From Thermoflexus hugenholtzii (lineage in GTDB: Bacteria > Chloroflexota > Anaerolineae > Thermoflexales > Thermoflexaceae), in contig NZ_CP076326.1 of the NCBI RefSeq assembly GCF_018771565.1, positions 1,860,001 to 1,924,000 on the forward strand: a DNA stretch of 64,000 nucleotides, read 5' to 3'. The notes beneath the pieces are model-generated. The model had not been told where the DNA came from, made no database searches, and saw only the letters and a list, made by a program, of their open reading frames with translations. Both the position numbers and the translations under genes were made by a program. Every line of letters starts with the position of its first letter. The first letter of the stretch is position 1. Of the stretch, positions 42,696 through 51,440 are shown in pieces.

Positions 42696-42703
42696 TATAA
42701 AAT
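42696..42703 (+). promoter_or_regulatory. Predicted -10 region of the LysM/LTD gene
   Basis: TATAAAAT (-10 as TATAAA or TAAAAT) lies 46 bases before the start of the divergent plus-strand gene. Confidence 0.45.
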
Positions 42704-42748
42704 GGGAATCCTGGATGATCCTCCGGATCACGATGGAGAACGCCCGGG

Positions 42749-43471
42749 ATGAGCACCATGGGACGGGGGCTTTCACGCCGTTCCGGGTCATGGCTCCGAT
42801 GGATGGTCTGGAACCTCATAGCGGCCTGCGGGGTGGGGATCCTGGCCCTGTGGGGGATCGAGCGGATCTGGCCGCTGCCGCCCCTGCCCACCCCTCTCCC
42901 CACGGCCACCCCGATCCCCACCGCGACGCCCCGCCCCCCGCTGATGTATACCGTCCAGCCTGGGGATACCCTGATCGGGATCGCGGCGCGCTATGGGGTG
43001 TCCCTGGAGAGCCTGCTGCGGGCCAACGGCCTGAGCCCGGAGGCGGTCATTTATCCGGGGCAGGTGTTGCGGATCCCGGGGGAGCTCCCGGCGGTGCCGC
43101 CCCCCATCCCTTCTCCGAGCCCGCTGCCATCCCCAGCGCCGGCCGCTGATGGGATCCGCCTGCGGGTTCTGGAGATCCGCGGGGTCGGGGATGTGGAGCA
43201 GGAGACCCTCGTGCTGGTGAACGAGGGGGCGACCCTCAGCCTGGCCGGCTGGCGGCTGCGGGATGCGGATGGGAACCTCTTCGTCTTCCCGGCCCTCACC
43301 CTATGGGCCGGCAGCCGGGTGGCGGTGCACACCCGCGCCGGGGAGAACACGGCCACGGATCTTTACTGGGGACGCGACGGGGCGGTGTGGCAGCCCGGCG
43401 AACGGGGCGTTCTGGAGGACCCGGAGGGGACCGTGGTGCTGGAGTTCCGGATCCCATCGCCTCGCCCTTGA
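42749..43471 (+). CDS. Membrane-anchored LysM and lamin-tail (LTD) domain protein
   Basis: A 240-aa surface protein. One membrane helix (about 17-40), a Pro/Thr linker, a LysM motif (YTVQPGDTLIGIAARYGVSL, LLRANGL, IYPGQVLRIP; about 67-110) for peptidoglycan or glycan binding, a Pro/Ser linker, and a C-terminal lamin-tail-like beta-sandwich (QETLVLVNEGATLSLAGWRLRDADGNLFVFP, GSRVAVHTRAGENTATDLYWG; about 140-240). LTD domains in bacteria occur on secreted nucleases and surface proteins; here no enzyme domain is present. The SD is weak; ATG at 42758 is an alternative. Confidence 0.85.
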   Translation: MSTMGRGLSRRSGSWLRWMVWNLIAACGVGILALWGIERIWPLPPLPTPLPTATPIPTATPRPPLMYTVQPGDTLIGIAARYGVSLESLLRANGLSPEAVIYPGQVLRIPGELPAVPPPIPSPSPLPSPAPAADGIRLRVLEIRGVGDVEQETLVLVNEGATLSLAGWRLRDADGNLFVFPALTLWAGSRVAVHTRAGENTATDLYWGRDGAVWQPGERGVLEDPEGTVVLEFRIPSPRP

Positions 43472-43486
43472 GAGCAACGGCCAGGC

Positions 43487-44509
43487 TTACATCACCCGCC
43501 AGCACGCCACCCAGTGCTCCTGCTGCGGCGTTCCTACGTTGATAAAGGGCGGCTCCTCCCGGGCGCAGTGCGCCATCGCGACCGGGCAACGGGGATGGAA
43601 GCGGCATCCGGCGGGCGGGTTGAGCGGGCTGGGGACATCTCCCTTCAGCAGGATACGCTCCCGCTTGAGGGTGGGATCCGGGATGGGAACAGCGGAGAGC
43701 AAAGCCTGCGTGTAAGGATGGAGCGGATTACGATACAGCTCCTCCCGGGAAGTCAGCTCCACGATCTTCCCCAGATACATCACTGCGACGCGATCGCTGA
43801 CGTGCTCAATGACGCTCAGGTTGTGGGCGATGAACAGATAGGTGAGATGGAACTCCTCCTGAAGCTCTTTCAGGAGATTAATGATCTGGGCCTGGATGGA
43901 GACGTCCAGGGCGGAGATCGGCTCATCGCAGACGATGAACTTGGGGCGCAGGGCCAGGGCCCGGGCGATGACGATGCGCTGGCGCTGGCCTCCTGAGAAC
44001 TCGTGAGGATAGCGGCGGGCGTGGTAATCCTCCAGGCCCACCTTGCGGAGGAGATCGATCACCATCTCCATGCGCTCTTTCGGTGTTCCGATCCCGTGGA
44101 CGGCAAGCCCCTCGGCGATGCTCGCCCCCACCGGCATACGGGGATCCAGGGAGGAGTAAGGGTCCTGGAAGATGATCTGCATATCCCGTCGCAGGGCTTT
44201 CAGTTCGGATTTGGTGAGGGCGAAGATGTTCCTTCCCTCGAAATAGACTTCCCCGGCCGTGGGCTCGATCAGGCGGAGGATCGTGCGTCCGACGGTGGTT
44301 TTCCCGCAGCCGGATTCCCCTACCAGCCCCAGGGTTTCGCCGCGGCGGATGTTGAAGCTCACCCCATCCACGGCTTTCACCCAGGCCACCACGCGCTGCA
44401 GCAATCCCCGACGCACCGGGAAATATTTCTTAAGATCCCGAACCACCACCAGATCCTGATCCGCCGAGACCTCCATGCGGGGCTGAGCCTGCGCTTGCAC
44501 GATGGTCAT
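43487..44509 (-). CDS. Peptide ABC transporter ATP-binding protein, OppF/DppF type
   Basis: A 340-aa ATPase of a peptide/nickel importer: Walker [11 protein letters not shown]-loop [13 protein letters not shown], signature [15 protein letters not shown], Walker [16 protein letters not shown]-loop FIAHN, and the C-terminal OPP domain with [15 protein letters not shown], whose cysteines usually bind an Fe-S cluster or metal. Last gene of a four-gene dpp-type operon (permease, permease, ATPase, ATPase). The binding protein is not adjacent. Confidence 0.95.
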   Translation of the reverse strand: MTIVQAQAQPRMEVSADQDLVVVRDLKKYFPVRRGLLQRVVAWVKAVDGVSFNIRRGETLGLVGESGCGKTTVGRTILRLIEPTAGEVYFEGRNIFALTKSELKALRRDMQIIFQDPYSSLDPRMPVGASIAEGLAVHGIGTPKERMEMVIDLLRKVGLEDYHARRYPHEFSGGQRQRIVIARALALRPKFIVCDEPISALDVSIQAQIINLLKELQEEFHLTYLFIAHNLSVIEHVSDRVAVMYLGKIVELTSREELYRNPLHPYTQALLSAVPIPDPTLKRERILLKGDVPSPLNPPAGCRFHPRCPVAMAHCAREEPPFINVGTPQQEHWVACWRVM

Positions 44510-44562
44510 CCGTCATCCTCCCTGTTCCAGAGATCCTTTTCGAACGCGCCGGCCGGGGTGCG

Positions 44563-45618
44563 CTATCCGTAAAGCCAGCAACGGACCTGATGTCCGGGCT
44601 CCGTATGAAAGAGCGGGGGGATCTGCTCCAGGCAGACGTTCCCGAGCTGGGCCTGGTTCTCCACGCGGGCGCGGCAACGGGGCGCGAAACGGCAACCCGG
44701 CGGGAGATCGATCAGGTTGGGCACTGTCCCCGGGATTGTGTCCAGGCGGGGTTTCACCACCCCCATCACCGGGATGGATCCCAGGAGCCCCCGGGTATAG
44801 GGATGCTGCGGGTTAGAGAAGATGGTGCGCACATCGGCCTCCTCGATGATCTGGCCCGCATACATCACCGCGACCCGATCGCACATCTCCGCCACAATGC
44901 CCATATCGTGCGTGATGAGGATGATGGCGGTGTGCATGCGGCGCTGGAGCTCCCGCATCAGATCCAGGATCTGGGCCTGGATGGTCACGTCCAGAGCGGT
45001 GGTGGGCTCGTCGGCGATCAGCAGCTCCGGGCCCAGGGCCAGGGCCATGGCGATCATCACCCGCTGGGCCATGCCCCCCGAGAGCTCGTGAGGATAGGAG
45101 TGGGCGCGTCGCTCCGGATCCGGGATGCCCACCATCTGCAGGAGCTCGATGGCGCGACGCCAACCCTCCGCCCGGCTCAATCCCTCGTGGACCTGAAAAA
45201 CCTCCGCGATCTGGTCACCGATTTTAAAGACCGGGTTCAGGCAGCTCACCGGCTGCTGGAAAATCATCGAGATCCGGCTGCCCCGCAGGCGGACCATCTC
45301 CGACTCGGGCAGTTTCAACAGGTCGACCCCGTCGAAAAGCACCTCCCCGCTCAGGATGCGTCCGGGCGGGGTGATCAGGCGCATGATCGAGAGGGAGGTC
45401 ACGCTCTTCCCGCATCCGGATTCCCCGACCAAGCCCAGGATCTCCCCCCGCCGCACGTGGAAGCTCACCCCGTCCACCGCCTTCACCACGCCTTCTTCGG
45501 TGAAGAAATAGGTGCGCAGATCCCGAACCTCGAGCAACACCTCGCGGCTGTCACGGGAAACCAAAGCCATCTCCTCCTTCAGAGGATATCCTCCCCTCAA
45601 CAGATCGCGAGCAGACAT
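44563..45618 (-). CDS. Peptide ABC transporter ATP-binding protein, OppD/DppD type
   Basis: Second ATPase of the importer, 351 aa. Walker [14 protein letters not shown], signature [15 protein letters not shown], Walker [15 protein letters not shown], and the C-terminal OPP domain [15 protein letters not shown]. The ATG at 45618 has SD GGGAGGA at a good distance; an ATG at 45570 also sits behind AAGGAGG but only 2 bases away. Confidence 0.95.
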   Translation of the reverse strand: MSARDLLRGGYPLKEEMALVSRDSREVLLEVRDLRTYFFTEEGVVKAVDGVSFHVRRGEILGLVGESGCGKSVTSLSIMRLITPPGRILSGEVLFDGVDLLKLPESEMVRLRGSRISMIFQQPVSCLNPVFKIGDQIAEVFQVHEGLSRAEGWRRAIELLQMVGIPDPERRAHSYPHELSGGMAQRVMIAMALALGPELLIADEPTTALDVTIQAQILDLMRELQRRMHTAIILITHDMGIVAEMCDRVAVMYAGQIIEEADVRTIFSNPQHPYTRGLLGSIPVMGVVKPRLDTIPGTVPNLIDLPPGCRFAPRCRARVENQAQLGNVCLEQIPPLFHTEPGHQVRCWLYG

Positions 45619-45673
45619 CCGGCCTTCCTCCCCGCAAGATCTTTACGTAGCCCTCCCATGAACCCCGACGGGC

Positions 45674-46594
45674 CTAACGCTTCAGCCGCGGATCCAGGGC
45701 GTCCCGCAGGCCATCCCCCACGAAGTTGAACGAAAGCGAAGTCAGGAAAATGCAGAACCCGGGGACGATGGCCTTGAAGGGCTGGGTCCACATATCCGCC
45801 TGGGCGTTGTTGAGCATGTTGCCCCAGGTGGGCACCGGAGGCTGCACCCCAAAGCCCAGGAAGCTCAGGGCAGCCTCCAGGATGATCACGGTGCCCAGGC
45901 TGAGGGTGGCGCTGACGATGATAGGGGCCATGGCGTTGGGGATCATGTGGCGCACCACGATTTGCAGGTCCGACATCCCGAGGGCGCGCGCGGCCTCCGT
46001 GAACATCTGCTCCCGCAACGAGAGCACCACCCCTCGCACCAGACGCGCAGCCCTCATCCAGCCGAAGACGCTGAGGACGATGATGATGATCACCACGCTG
46101 CTCCACTCCCGACTCAGGCCCGGGATGGTGACGTCGCTGAGGAGAGCGGAGATGGTCAGCAGGAGCGGGAGCAGCGGAAGGGTGAGCATGAAATCCACGA
46201 TCCGCTGGATGAGGTTGTCAACCCAGCCCCCGAAATACCCGGAGATCGCCCCGATGAGGGCGCCGGTGGTCTGGCTGATCAACGTGACCACGAACGCCAC
46301 CGTCAGGGAGATACGGGCCGCGTGCATCAGCCGGGAAAGGACATCGCGGCCCAGCTCATCCGTCCCCAGCCAGTGGGCGGGGGACGGCCCCGCGTTCTTC
46401 AAGTTCAGGTTCTGGGCGTAGGGATCGTAAGGGGCGATCCACGGCGCCAACGCCGCGATGAGGATGAAACCCATCAGGATCGCGGCTCCGAAAAGGGCGA
46501 CCCGGTGACGCCGGAACCGACGCCACACAATCTGGAGGTAACTTTCCTCCCGAACCGTCAGAAGGGCTTCCGCCCGCAGCTCTGCCGTCGCCAT
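45674..46594 (-). CDS. Peptide ABC transporter permease, DppC type
   Basis: A 306-aa inner-membrane permease with six hydrophobic segments, N-terminal OppC-type domain (FRRHRVALFGAAILMGFILIAALAPWIAPYDP), HWLGTDELGRDVLSRLMHAARISL, and the EAA loop REQMFTEAARALGMSDLQIVVRHMIPN that contacts the ATPases. ATG at 46594 with SD GAGGGGGG is preferred to an upstream in-frame ATG. Confidence 0.94.
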   Translation of the reverse strand: MATAELRAEALLTVREESYLQIVWRRFRRHRVALFGAAILMGFILIAALAPWIAPYDPYAQNLNLKNAGPSPAHWLGTDELGRDVLSRLMHAARISLTVAFVVTLISQTTGALIGAISGYFGGWVDNLIQRIVDFMLTLPLLPLLLTISALLSDVTIPGLSREWSSVVIIIIVLSVFGWMRAARLVRGVVLSLREQMFTEAARALGMSDLQIVVRHMIPNAMAPIIVSATLSLGTVIILEAALSFLGFGVQPPVPTWGNMLNNAQADMWTQPFKAIVPGFCIFLTSLSFNFVGDGLRDALDPRLKR

Positions 46595-46604
46595 CCGTCC
46601 CCCC

Positions 46605-47723
46605 TCACTCCAGCCGGATCCGCGGATCAACGATCGTATACAGGATGTCCGCCAACAGGTTGGCGAACACCACCAGCAGCGAGGTGATGAAGAGCAACGC
46701 CATCACCACCGGCCAGTCGTCCGCCTGAAGGGCGTCGTAATAGAGCCGCCCCATGCCCTTATAGTTGAATATCGTCTCCGTGATCACCGCCCCGCTGAAA
46801 ATGCCCGGGATCTCCAAAGTCAGGATGGTCACAATGGGGATGAGGGCGTTGCGCAACGCGTGCTTCATGATCACCACCCGCTCGATCAACCCCTTCGCCC
46901 GAGCCGTGCGCACATAATCCTGACGGAGCACTTCCAGCATGGAGGAGCGGGTGTAGCGGCTCCAGCCGGCCATGTAAAGGAGGCTCAGGACCAGGGTGGG
47001 CAGGATCAGGTGCACGGCCCGATCCAGGGGGGAACCGGGGGTCGCGCCCAGCACGTGGAGAAGACTCCCCGGCGGAGGCGGACGCAGGCTGAAGGTGTTC
47101 CCGGTGGGGAGATACGGCAGGCCCAGGACCTGATACCAGGGGGAGCGCGGGCCGCTGAAGAGGAAGATCATCATCAGCCCGAACCAGAACACCGGCATCG
47201 CGGTCCCGAAGAAGGCAAAGGTCGTCGCCACATAATCCAGGAGGGAGTATTGCCGCACCGCTGAGTAAATGCCGATGGGAATGGCCACCAGAAGGGAGAG
47301 CAGCGTCGCGGAGGTCATCAGGAGGAGCGTGTTGGGGAGACGGAACCAGATCAGATCGATCACCCTCTGCCCTGCGGCCAGCCGCCAGGAGTCGCCAAAG
47401 TCGAAGCGGATCACCCCCCGGGTGCACTCCGTCGGGATCTGCCGGCAGCTGGTTCGCTGAAGATGAGAAAGCCCTACGTCATCCAGCCAGTCCTCCCCCA
47501 GAAGCCAGACGATATATCGCCAGTGCAACGGTCGGTGTAATCCCAGGAACTCCTCGATCCTTCGGATCTCCTCCGGGCTCAGACGGCTTTTCCGATCCGC
47601 TCCCAGATTGATCCCGCTCAACGGCCCTCCAGGGGCCAGGTTCATGATCGCGTAGATCGCCATCGATGAAAGGAGAATGACGATCACCATCTGGAACAGA
47701 CGACGGATCAAATAGTTGACCAT
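46605..47723 (-). CDS. Peptide ABC transporter permease, DppB type
   Basis: A 372-aa permease. It begins MVNYLIRRLFQMVIVILLSSMAIYAIMNLAPGGP as DppB proteins do, and carries the EAA loop EVLRQDYVRTARAKGLIERVVIMKHALRNALIPIVT. About 70 residues of extra periplasmic loop (GEDWLDDVGLSHLQRTSCRQIPTECTRG) lie between helices 1 and 2, making it longer than E. coli DppB (339 aa). First gene of the operon. ATG at 47723 fits an SD at 8 bases; ATG at 47729 is adjacent. Confidence 0.94.
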   Translation of the reverse strand: MVNYLIRRLFQMVIVILLSSMAIYAIMNLAPGGPLSGINLGADRKSRLSPEEIRRIEEFLGLHRPLHWRYIVWLLGEDWLDDVGLSHLQRTSCRQIPTECTRGVIRFDFGDSWRLAAGQRVIDLIWFRLPNTLLLMTSATLLSLLVAIPIGIYSAVRQYSLLDYVATTFAFFGTAMPVFWFGLMMIFLFSGPRSPWYQVLGLPYLPTGNTFSLRPPPPGSLLHVLGATPGSPLDRAVHLILPTLVLSLLYMAGWSRYTRSSMLEVLRQDYVRTARAKGLIERVVIMKHALRNALIPIVTILTLEIPGIFSGAVITETIFNYKGMGRLYYDALQADDWPVVMALLFITSLLVVFANLLADILYTIVDPRIRLE

Positions 47724-47772
47724 CGCCATCTCCCCTCGCTCAACTTAGTGAAAACCACACAACACCCACCGA

Positions 47773-47793
47773 CCCCAGGGGCGGCGCCTGGGG
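47773..47793. terminator. Small hairpin in the gap upstream of the peptide operon
   Basis: CCCCAGG (47773-47779) pairs with CCTGGGG (47787-47793). It could terminate transcription from the amino acid permease gene (minus strand) but there is no U-run. Confidence 0.35.
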
Positions 47794-47836
47794 CCGGATC
47801 ACCCTTACCGCAAGGCCGAATCGGACAACCCCTGTT

Positions 47837-47866
47837 ATTGTAACAAGCCGTGTTTTTCCCAAACAA
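47837..47866 (-). promoter_or_regulatory. Candidate promoter of the peptide transporter operon
   Basis: On the minus strand TTGTTT (47866-47861) is followed after 18 bases by TACAAT (47842-47837), about 110 bases before the first start. This is the AT-richest part of the gap. Confidence 0.5.
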
Positions 47867-47911
47867 GCTCACAAACAACCTCCATCTATCAGACGGCGAG
47901 GAGCTCCCGGA

Positions 47912-48760
47912 TCAACGAGGGACCGCGGTCCGTCGCTCCAGGAGGCGAACGAGCAGGGAGAGCAACAGGGTCATCGCCAGGTAAAGCAGGGCCACCGTGT
48001 TGTATACCTCGAAATACCGGAAGGTCCCCGCCGCCCGCTGGCGCCCCACATACATCAGCTCCGGCACGGCGATCACCGAGGCCAGGGCCGTGTCTTTCAG
48101 CATGGCGATGAAGTCGTTGCCCAGGGGAGGCAGCACGTTCCGGATCGCCTGGGGGAGGATGACCAGGCGCATGGCCTGCCAGTAGGTCATCCCCAGGCTG
48201 CGGGCCGCCTCCATCTGGCCCCGGGGGATGGACTCGATGCCCGCCCGATACACCTCCGCCAGGTAGGCCCCGTAGCCGATGGCCAGGCCGGTCACCGCCC
48301 GGCCCATCTCGCTGCGGATCAGGCGGCCGAGCTCGGCCAGCGGGGGCAGCCCCCACGCCTGGCCGGCCTGGATCAGGGCGTCTCCCATCGGCGGGGCGGC
48401 CACGAAGGCCACATAAAACAGCACCACCAGGAGCGGAACCCCGCGGATGAACTCCACGTAGAGCGTGGACAGGTTATAGAACACCACGTTCCGGGAGACC
48501 CGGCCCAGGCCGGCGATCAGCCCGAGGATCAGGGCGATGGCATAGGCGATCACCGTCAGCTGAAGGGTGACCGGGATGCCCCGGACCAGGAAGCGGACCG
48601 TCGCCTGATAATCCGGGGAGTTCAGGATCGCCACCCCGGTCCACAATCCGAACGCCCCCAGCATCACCGCCCACCAGGGCCACGTCCGCCAGTCCAGGCC
48701 GGATCGCCGCGGCGGCCGCGGGGAGGGAAGCGGAGCCTGTCGTTCGATGGAAACCGCCAT
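47912..48760 (-). CDS. Polar amino acid ABC transporter permease, HisM/GlnP type
   Basis: A 282-aa permease. Features are the paired PF loops of this family: GIPVTLQLTVIAYAIALILGLIAGL, YVEFIRGVPLLVVLFYVAF, the EAA loop IESIPRGQMEAARSLGMTYWQAMRLVILPQAIRNVLPP and LKDTALASVIAVPELMYVG. ATG at 48760 has SD AAGGAG at 8 bases. It is downstream of the binding protein, separated by a terminator. No ATPase gene is adjacent. Confidence 0.93.
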   Translation of the reverse strand: MAVSIERQAPLPSPRPPRRSGLDWRTWPWWAVMLGAFGLWTGVAILNSPDYQATVRFLVRGIPVTLQLTVIAYAIALILGLIAGLGRVSRNVVFYNLSTLYVEFIRGVPLLVVLFYVAFVAAPPMGDALIQAGQAWGLPPLAELGRLIRSEMGRAVTGLAIGYGAYLAEVYRAGIESIPRGQMEAARSLGMTYWQAMRLVILPQAIRNVLPPLGNDFIAMLKDTALASVIAVPELMYVGRQRAAGTFRYFEVYNTVALLYLAMTLLLSLLVRLLERRTAVPR

Positions 48761-48867
48761 CGCCGTCACTCCTTCCACCATCCGGGATGCCGGAGTTCAT
48801 CCCCACCCATCTCGCAACGATTCCGCGCGATACCGATGGAGAGCCTTCGATGGGCACTGCGGATCTC

Positions 48868-48907
48868 TGAAAAAGGATGGGCCGCGAGAAGTTCCCGCGA
48901 CCCATCC
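48868..48907 (-). terminator. Rho-independent terminator after the amino acid binding protein gene
   Basis: On the minus strand, bases 48907-48896 pair with 48886-48875 (11 of 12 positions) and are followed by TTTTT (48874-48870). It lies 34 bases after the binding protein stop and probably gives higher expression of the binding protein than of the permease. Confidence 0.8.
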
Positions 48908-48940
48908 GAACGAAAGCTTCCATCTTCTTGGAGGATCATC

Positions 48941-49744
48941 CTACTGGCCCGGCTTGTATTCCTTGAACCACTTTTGATACAGCCGGTCCAGCGTGCCGTT
49001 CTCCTTCAGGACCTTCAGGGCGGCGTTGAAGGGAGCGACCAGATCGCTGCCCTTGGGGAAGCAGAGCCCGAGGTCCTCGCTGGTGAAGGGCTCCCCGGCG
49101 ATCTTCAGCTTGCCCGGGTTCTGGGCCATGAAGCCATCGGCCGCCGGGCTGTCGATCACCACCGCGTCCACATCCTTGGCCAGGAGCGCCCGCACCGCCA
49201 GGTCGAAGGTGTCGTAGCGCTTGAGCTGCTTGGCCTCGTCGGCCACCAGCGTCTTGGCCGTCTCCTCGTTGGTGGTCCCGATCTGGACCCCCACGATCTT
49301 GTCCTTGAGGTCGTCCTTGCTCTTGATCCGCTCCTCATCGGCCCGGACCAGCACCACCTGGCCGTAACGGAGGTAGGAATCGGAGAAGTCGAACTTCTGC
49401 TTGCGCTCCTCGGTGATGGTGATGCCGGAGGCGGCCAGGTCGAACTGCTTCTGCTCCAGGCCGGCGAAGATCCCCTCCCAGGCGGTGGAGATGATCTTCG
49501 GCTTGCAGTTGAGCAGCTTGCAGATCTCGTTGACCAGATCGACGTCGAAGCCCACGACCTCGTTGGTCTTGGGGTCGACGAACTCAAAAGGCGGGTAGGT
49601 GGTGTCGCTGGCGATCTTCAGCTCCCGCCCCCCCAGGTTGGGCAATTGCGCTCCGGCCCCAGGGGCCGGGGTCGGCGTGGCGGCCGGCTGACACGCAACC
49701 GCCAGCAACGCAGCGATCAGGATTCCCCACAGCAGGCGCCTCAT
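48941..49744 (-). CDS. Polar amino acid ABC transporter substrate-binding lipoprotein
   Basis: A 267-aa family 3 solute-binding protein. Lipoprotein signal with lipobox LLAVAC (Cys18), a Pro/Thr linker, then [74 protein letters not shown] and [11 protein letters not shown], all typical of GlnH/HisJ-like proteins. Substrate within the polar amino acids cannot be read by eye. ATG after AGGAGG. Confidence 0.94.
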   Translation of the reverse strand: MRRLLWGILIAALLAVACQPAATPTPAPGAGAQLPNLGGRELKIASDTTYPPFEFVDPKTNEVVGFDVDLVNEICKLLNCKPKIISTAWEGIFAGLEQKQFDLAASGITITEERKQKFDFSDSYLRYGQVVLVRADEERIKSKDDLKDKIVGVQIGTTNEETAKTLVADEAKQLKRYDTFDLAVRALLAKDVDAVVIDSPAADGFMAQNPGKLKIAGEPFTSEDLGLCFPKGSDLVAPFNAALKVLKENGTLDRLYQKWFKEYKPGQ

Positions 49745-49809
49745 GGTCTCCTCCTTAAGATTTGGGCTTTCCGGGCGGCCGCCGCGGAAGCCGAGGCGAG
49801 GATCCGACC

Positions 49810-50523
49810 TCAGTGCATCCCCAGGTAAGCGGCCTGGACCTGCGGGTTCTCCGCCAGCTCCCGGGCCGTCCCCTCCAGGACGATCCGTCCGGTCTCCAGC
49901 ACATAGCCGCGGTGGGCCACCTGCAGGGCCATGTGGGCGTTCTGCTCCACCAGGAGGATCGTCGTGCCTTGCTGGTTCAGCTGCCGGATGACCTCGAAGA
50001 TGCTCTCCACCAGCACCGGCGCCAGGCCCATAGAGGGCTCATCCAGGAGCAGGATGCGTGGGCTCATCATCAGCGCCCGGGCGATGGCCAGCATCTGCTG
50101 CTCGCCCCCGGAGAGGGTCCCCCCCTTTTGATAAAGCCGCTCCTTCAAACGGGGGAAGATGCTGAACACGAACTCCATCCGCCGGGCGATCTCCTGGCGG
50201 TCCTTCACGGTGTAGGCGCCCATCTCCAGGTTCTCCCACACCGTGAGCTGGGGGAAGATCCGTCGCCCCTCGGGGACGTGGCCGACGCCCCGGGCCACGA
50301 TCTCGTGGGGAGGTAGATGGGTGATGTCCTCCCCGTTGAGGAACACCTGGCCGTGACGCGCCCGGACCAGGCCGGAGATGGTGCGCAGCGTGGTGCTTTT
50401 TCCGGCGCCGTTGGCTCCGATCAGGGTGACGATCTCCCCCGGCTCCACCTTAAACGAAATGCCCTTGAGGGCATGGATGTGTCCATAATAGGTATGGACA
50501 TCCCTCAGCTCCAGAACGGCCAT
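49810..50523 (-). CDS. livF: Branched-chain amino acid ABC transporter ATPase LivF
   Basis: A 237-aa ATPase. Walker [18 protein letters not shown], LivF-specific [26 protein letters not shown], signature [15 protein letters not shown], Walker [16 protein letters not shown]-loop LVEQN. ATG at 50523 gives the normal family length; the longer in-frame start has no support. Last gene of livKHMGF. Confidence 0.96.
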   Translation of the reverse strand: MAVLELRDVHTYYGHIHALKGISFKVEPGEIVTLIGANGAGKSTTLRTISGLVRARHGQVFLNGEDITHLPPHEIVARGVGHVPEGRRIFPQLTVWENLEMGAYTVKDRQEIARRMEFVFSIFPRLKERLYQKGGTLSGGEQQMLAIARALMMSPRILLLDEPSMGLAPVLVESIFEVIRQLNQQGTTILLVEQNAHMALQVAHRGYVLETGRIVLEGTARELAENPQVQAAYLGMH

Positions 50524-50572
50524 CGCTCCGCTCCCGAACCCCCCGAGTTTTTCCTCCGAAGGCCCTCCCCTT

Positions 50573-51361
50573 TCATCCGGCGACCGCTCCCATCGCCACA
50601 CCCCGCCCCAGGTAGGCCTCGATCACCCGCGGGTTCCGGCGGACCTCCTCCGGGGCTCCCTCGGCGATCTTCTCCCCGTAGTCCAGGACGGTCACCCGTT
50701 CGGAGATCCCCATCACCACCCGCATCTGGTGCTCGATCAGGATGACCGTGATGCCCAGCTCATCCCGGAGGCGCCGGATCAGGCGTGTGGTCTCCGCCGT
50801 CTCCTGGGGGTTCATCCCGGCCGTCGGCTCATCCAGGAGGATCAGCTTGGGACGGGCGGCCAGGGCTCGGGCCAGCTCCACTTTGCGCTGCTCCCCATAC
50901 GGCAGGTTCTTGGCCAGCTCATCCGGGGAGGCCCGAAGCCCGACGAACCGGATCAACCGCAACGCCTCCTCCCGCAACTGCCGCTCTTCCTCCCGAAAGC
51001 GAGGCGTCTGAAAGAGGATATCCACAGGGTTCGCCCGGAAACGCGTGTGCATCCCGACCAGGATGTTCTCCATCACCGTCATGTTGCCGAAGAGACGGAT
51101 GTTCTGGAAGGTCCGGGCGATGCCCCTTGCGGTGATCTGGTCCGGCCGGAGCCCCACCAGGGAGCGGCCTTCGAAGAGGATCTCCCCTTCATCCGGCTTG
51201 TAGATCCCGGTGATGAGGTTGAAGAGGGTTGTCTTCCCGGCCCCGTTGGGCCCGATGATGCTGACGATGCGGCCGGGCTCCAGAGTGAAATCCACCCGGT
51301 TCACGGCCACCAGTCCCCCGAAGCGCTTGGTGACTTTCTTCAATTCCAGCAGGTAGGCCAT
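50573..51361 (-). CDS. livG: Branched-chain amino acid ABC transporter ATPase LivG
   Basis: A 262-aa ATPase. Walker A GPNGAGKTTLFNLITG, GIARTFQNIRLFGNMTVMENI, the LivG-type signature LPYGEQRKVELARALA, Walker B LILLDEPTAGMNPQ, and LIEHQM. All LivG hallmarks are present. Fourth gene of the operon. Confidence 0.96.
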   Translation of the reverse strand: MAYLLELKKVTKRFGGLVAVNRVDFTLEPGRIVSIIGPNGAGKTTLFNLITGIYKPDEGEILFEGRSLVGLRPDQITARGIARTFQNIRLFGNMTVMENILVGMHTRFRANPVDILFQTPRFREEERQLREEALRLIRFVGLRASPDELAKNLPYGEQRKVELARALAARPKLILLDEPTAGMNPQETAETTRLIRRLRDELGITVILIEHQMRVVMGISERVTVLDYGEKIAEGAPEEVRRNPRVIEAYLGRGVAMGAVAG

Positions 51362-51440
51362 CCGGATGCCTCCCGGAACTCGCGTTCCATCACCGTGAGT
51401 CGTTCCGACACCGCCCTTCCCGGCCCTGTTGAGCCGGAGG

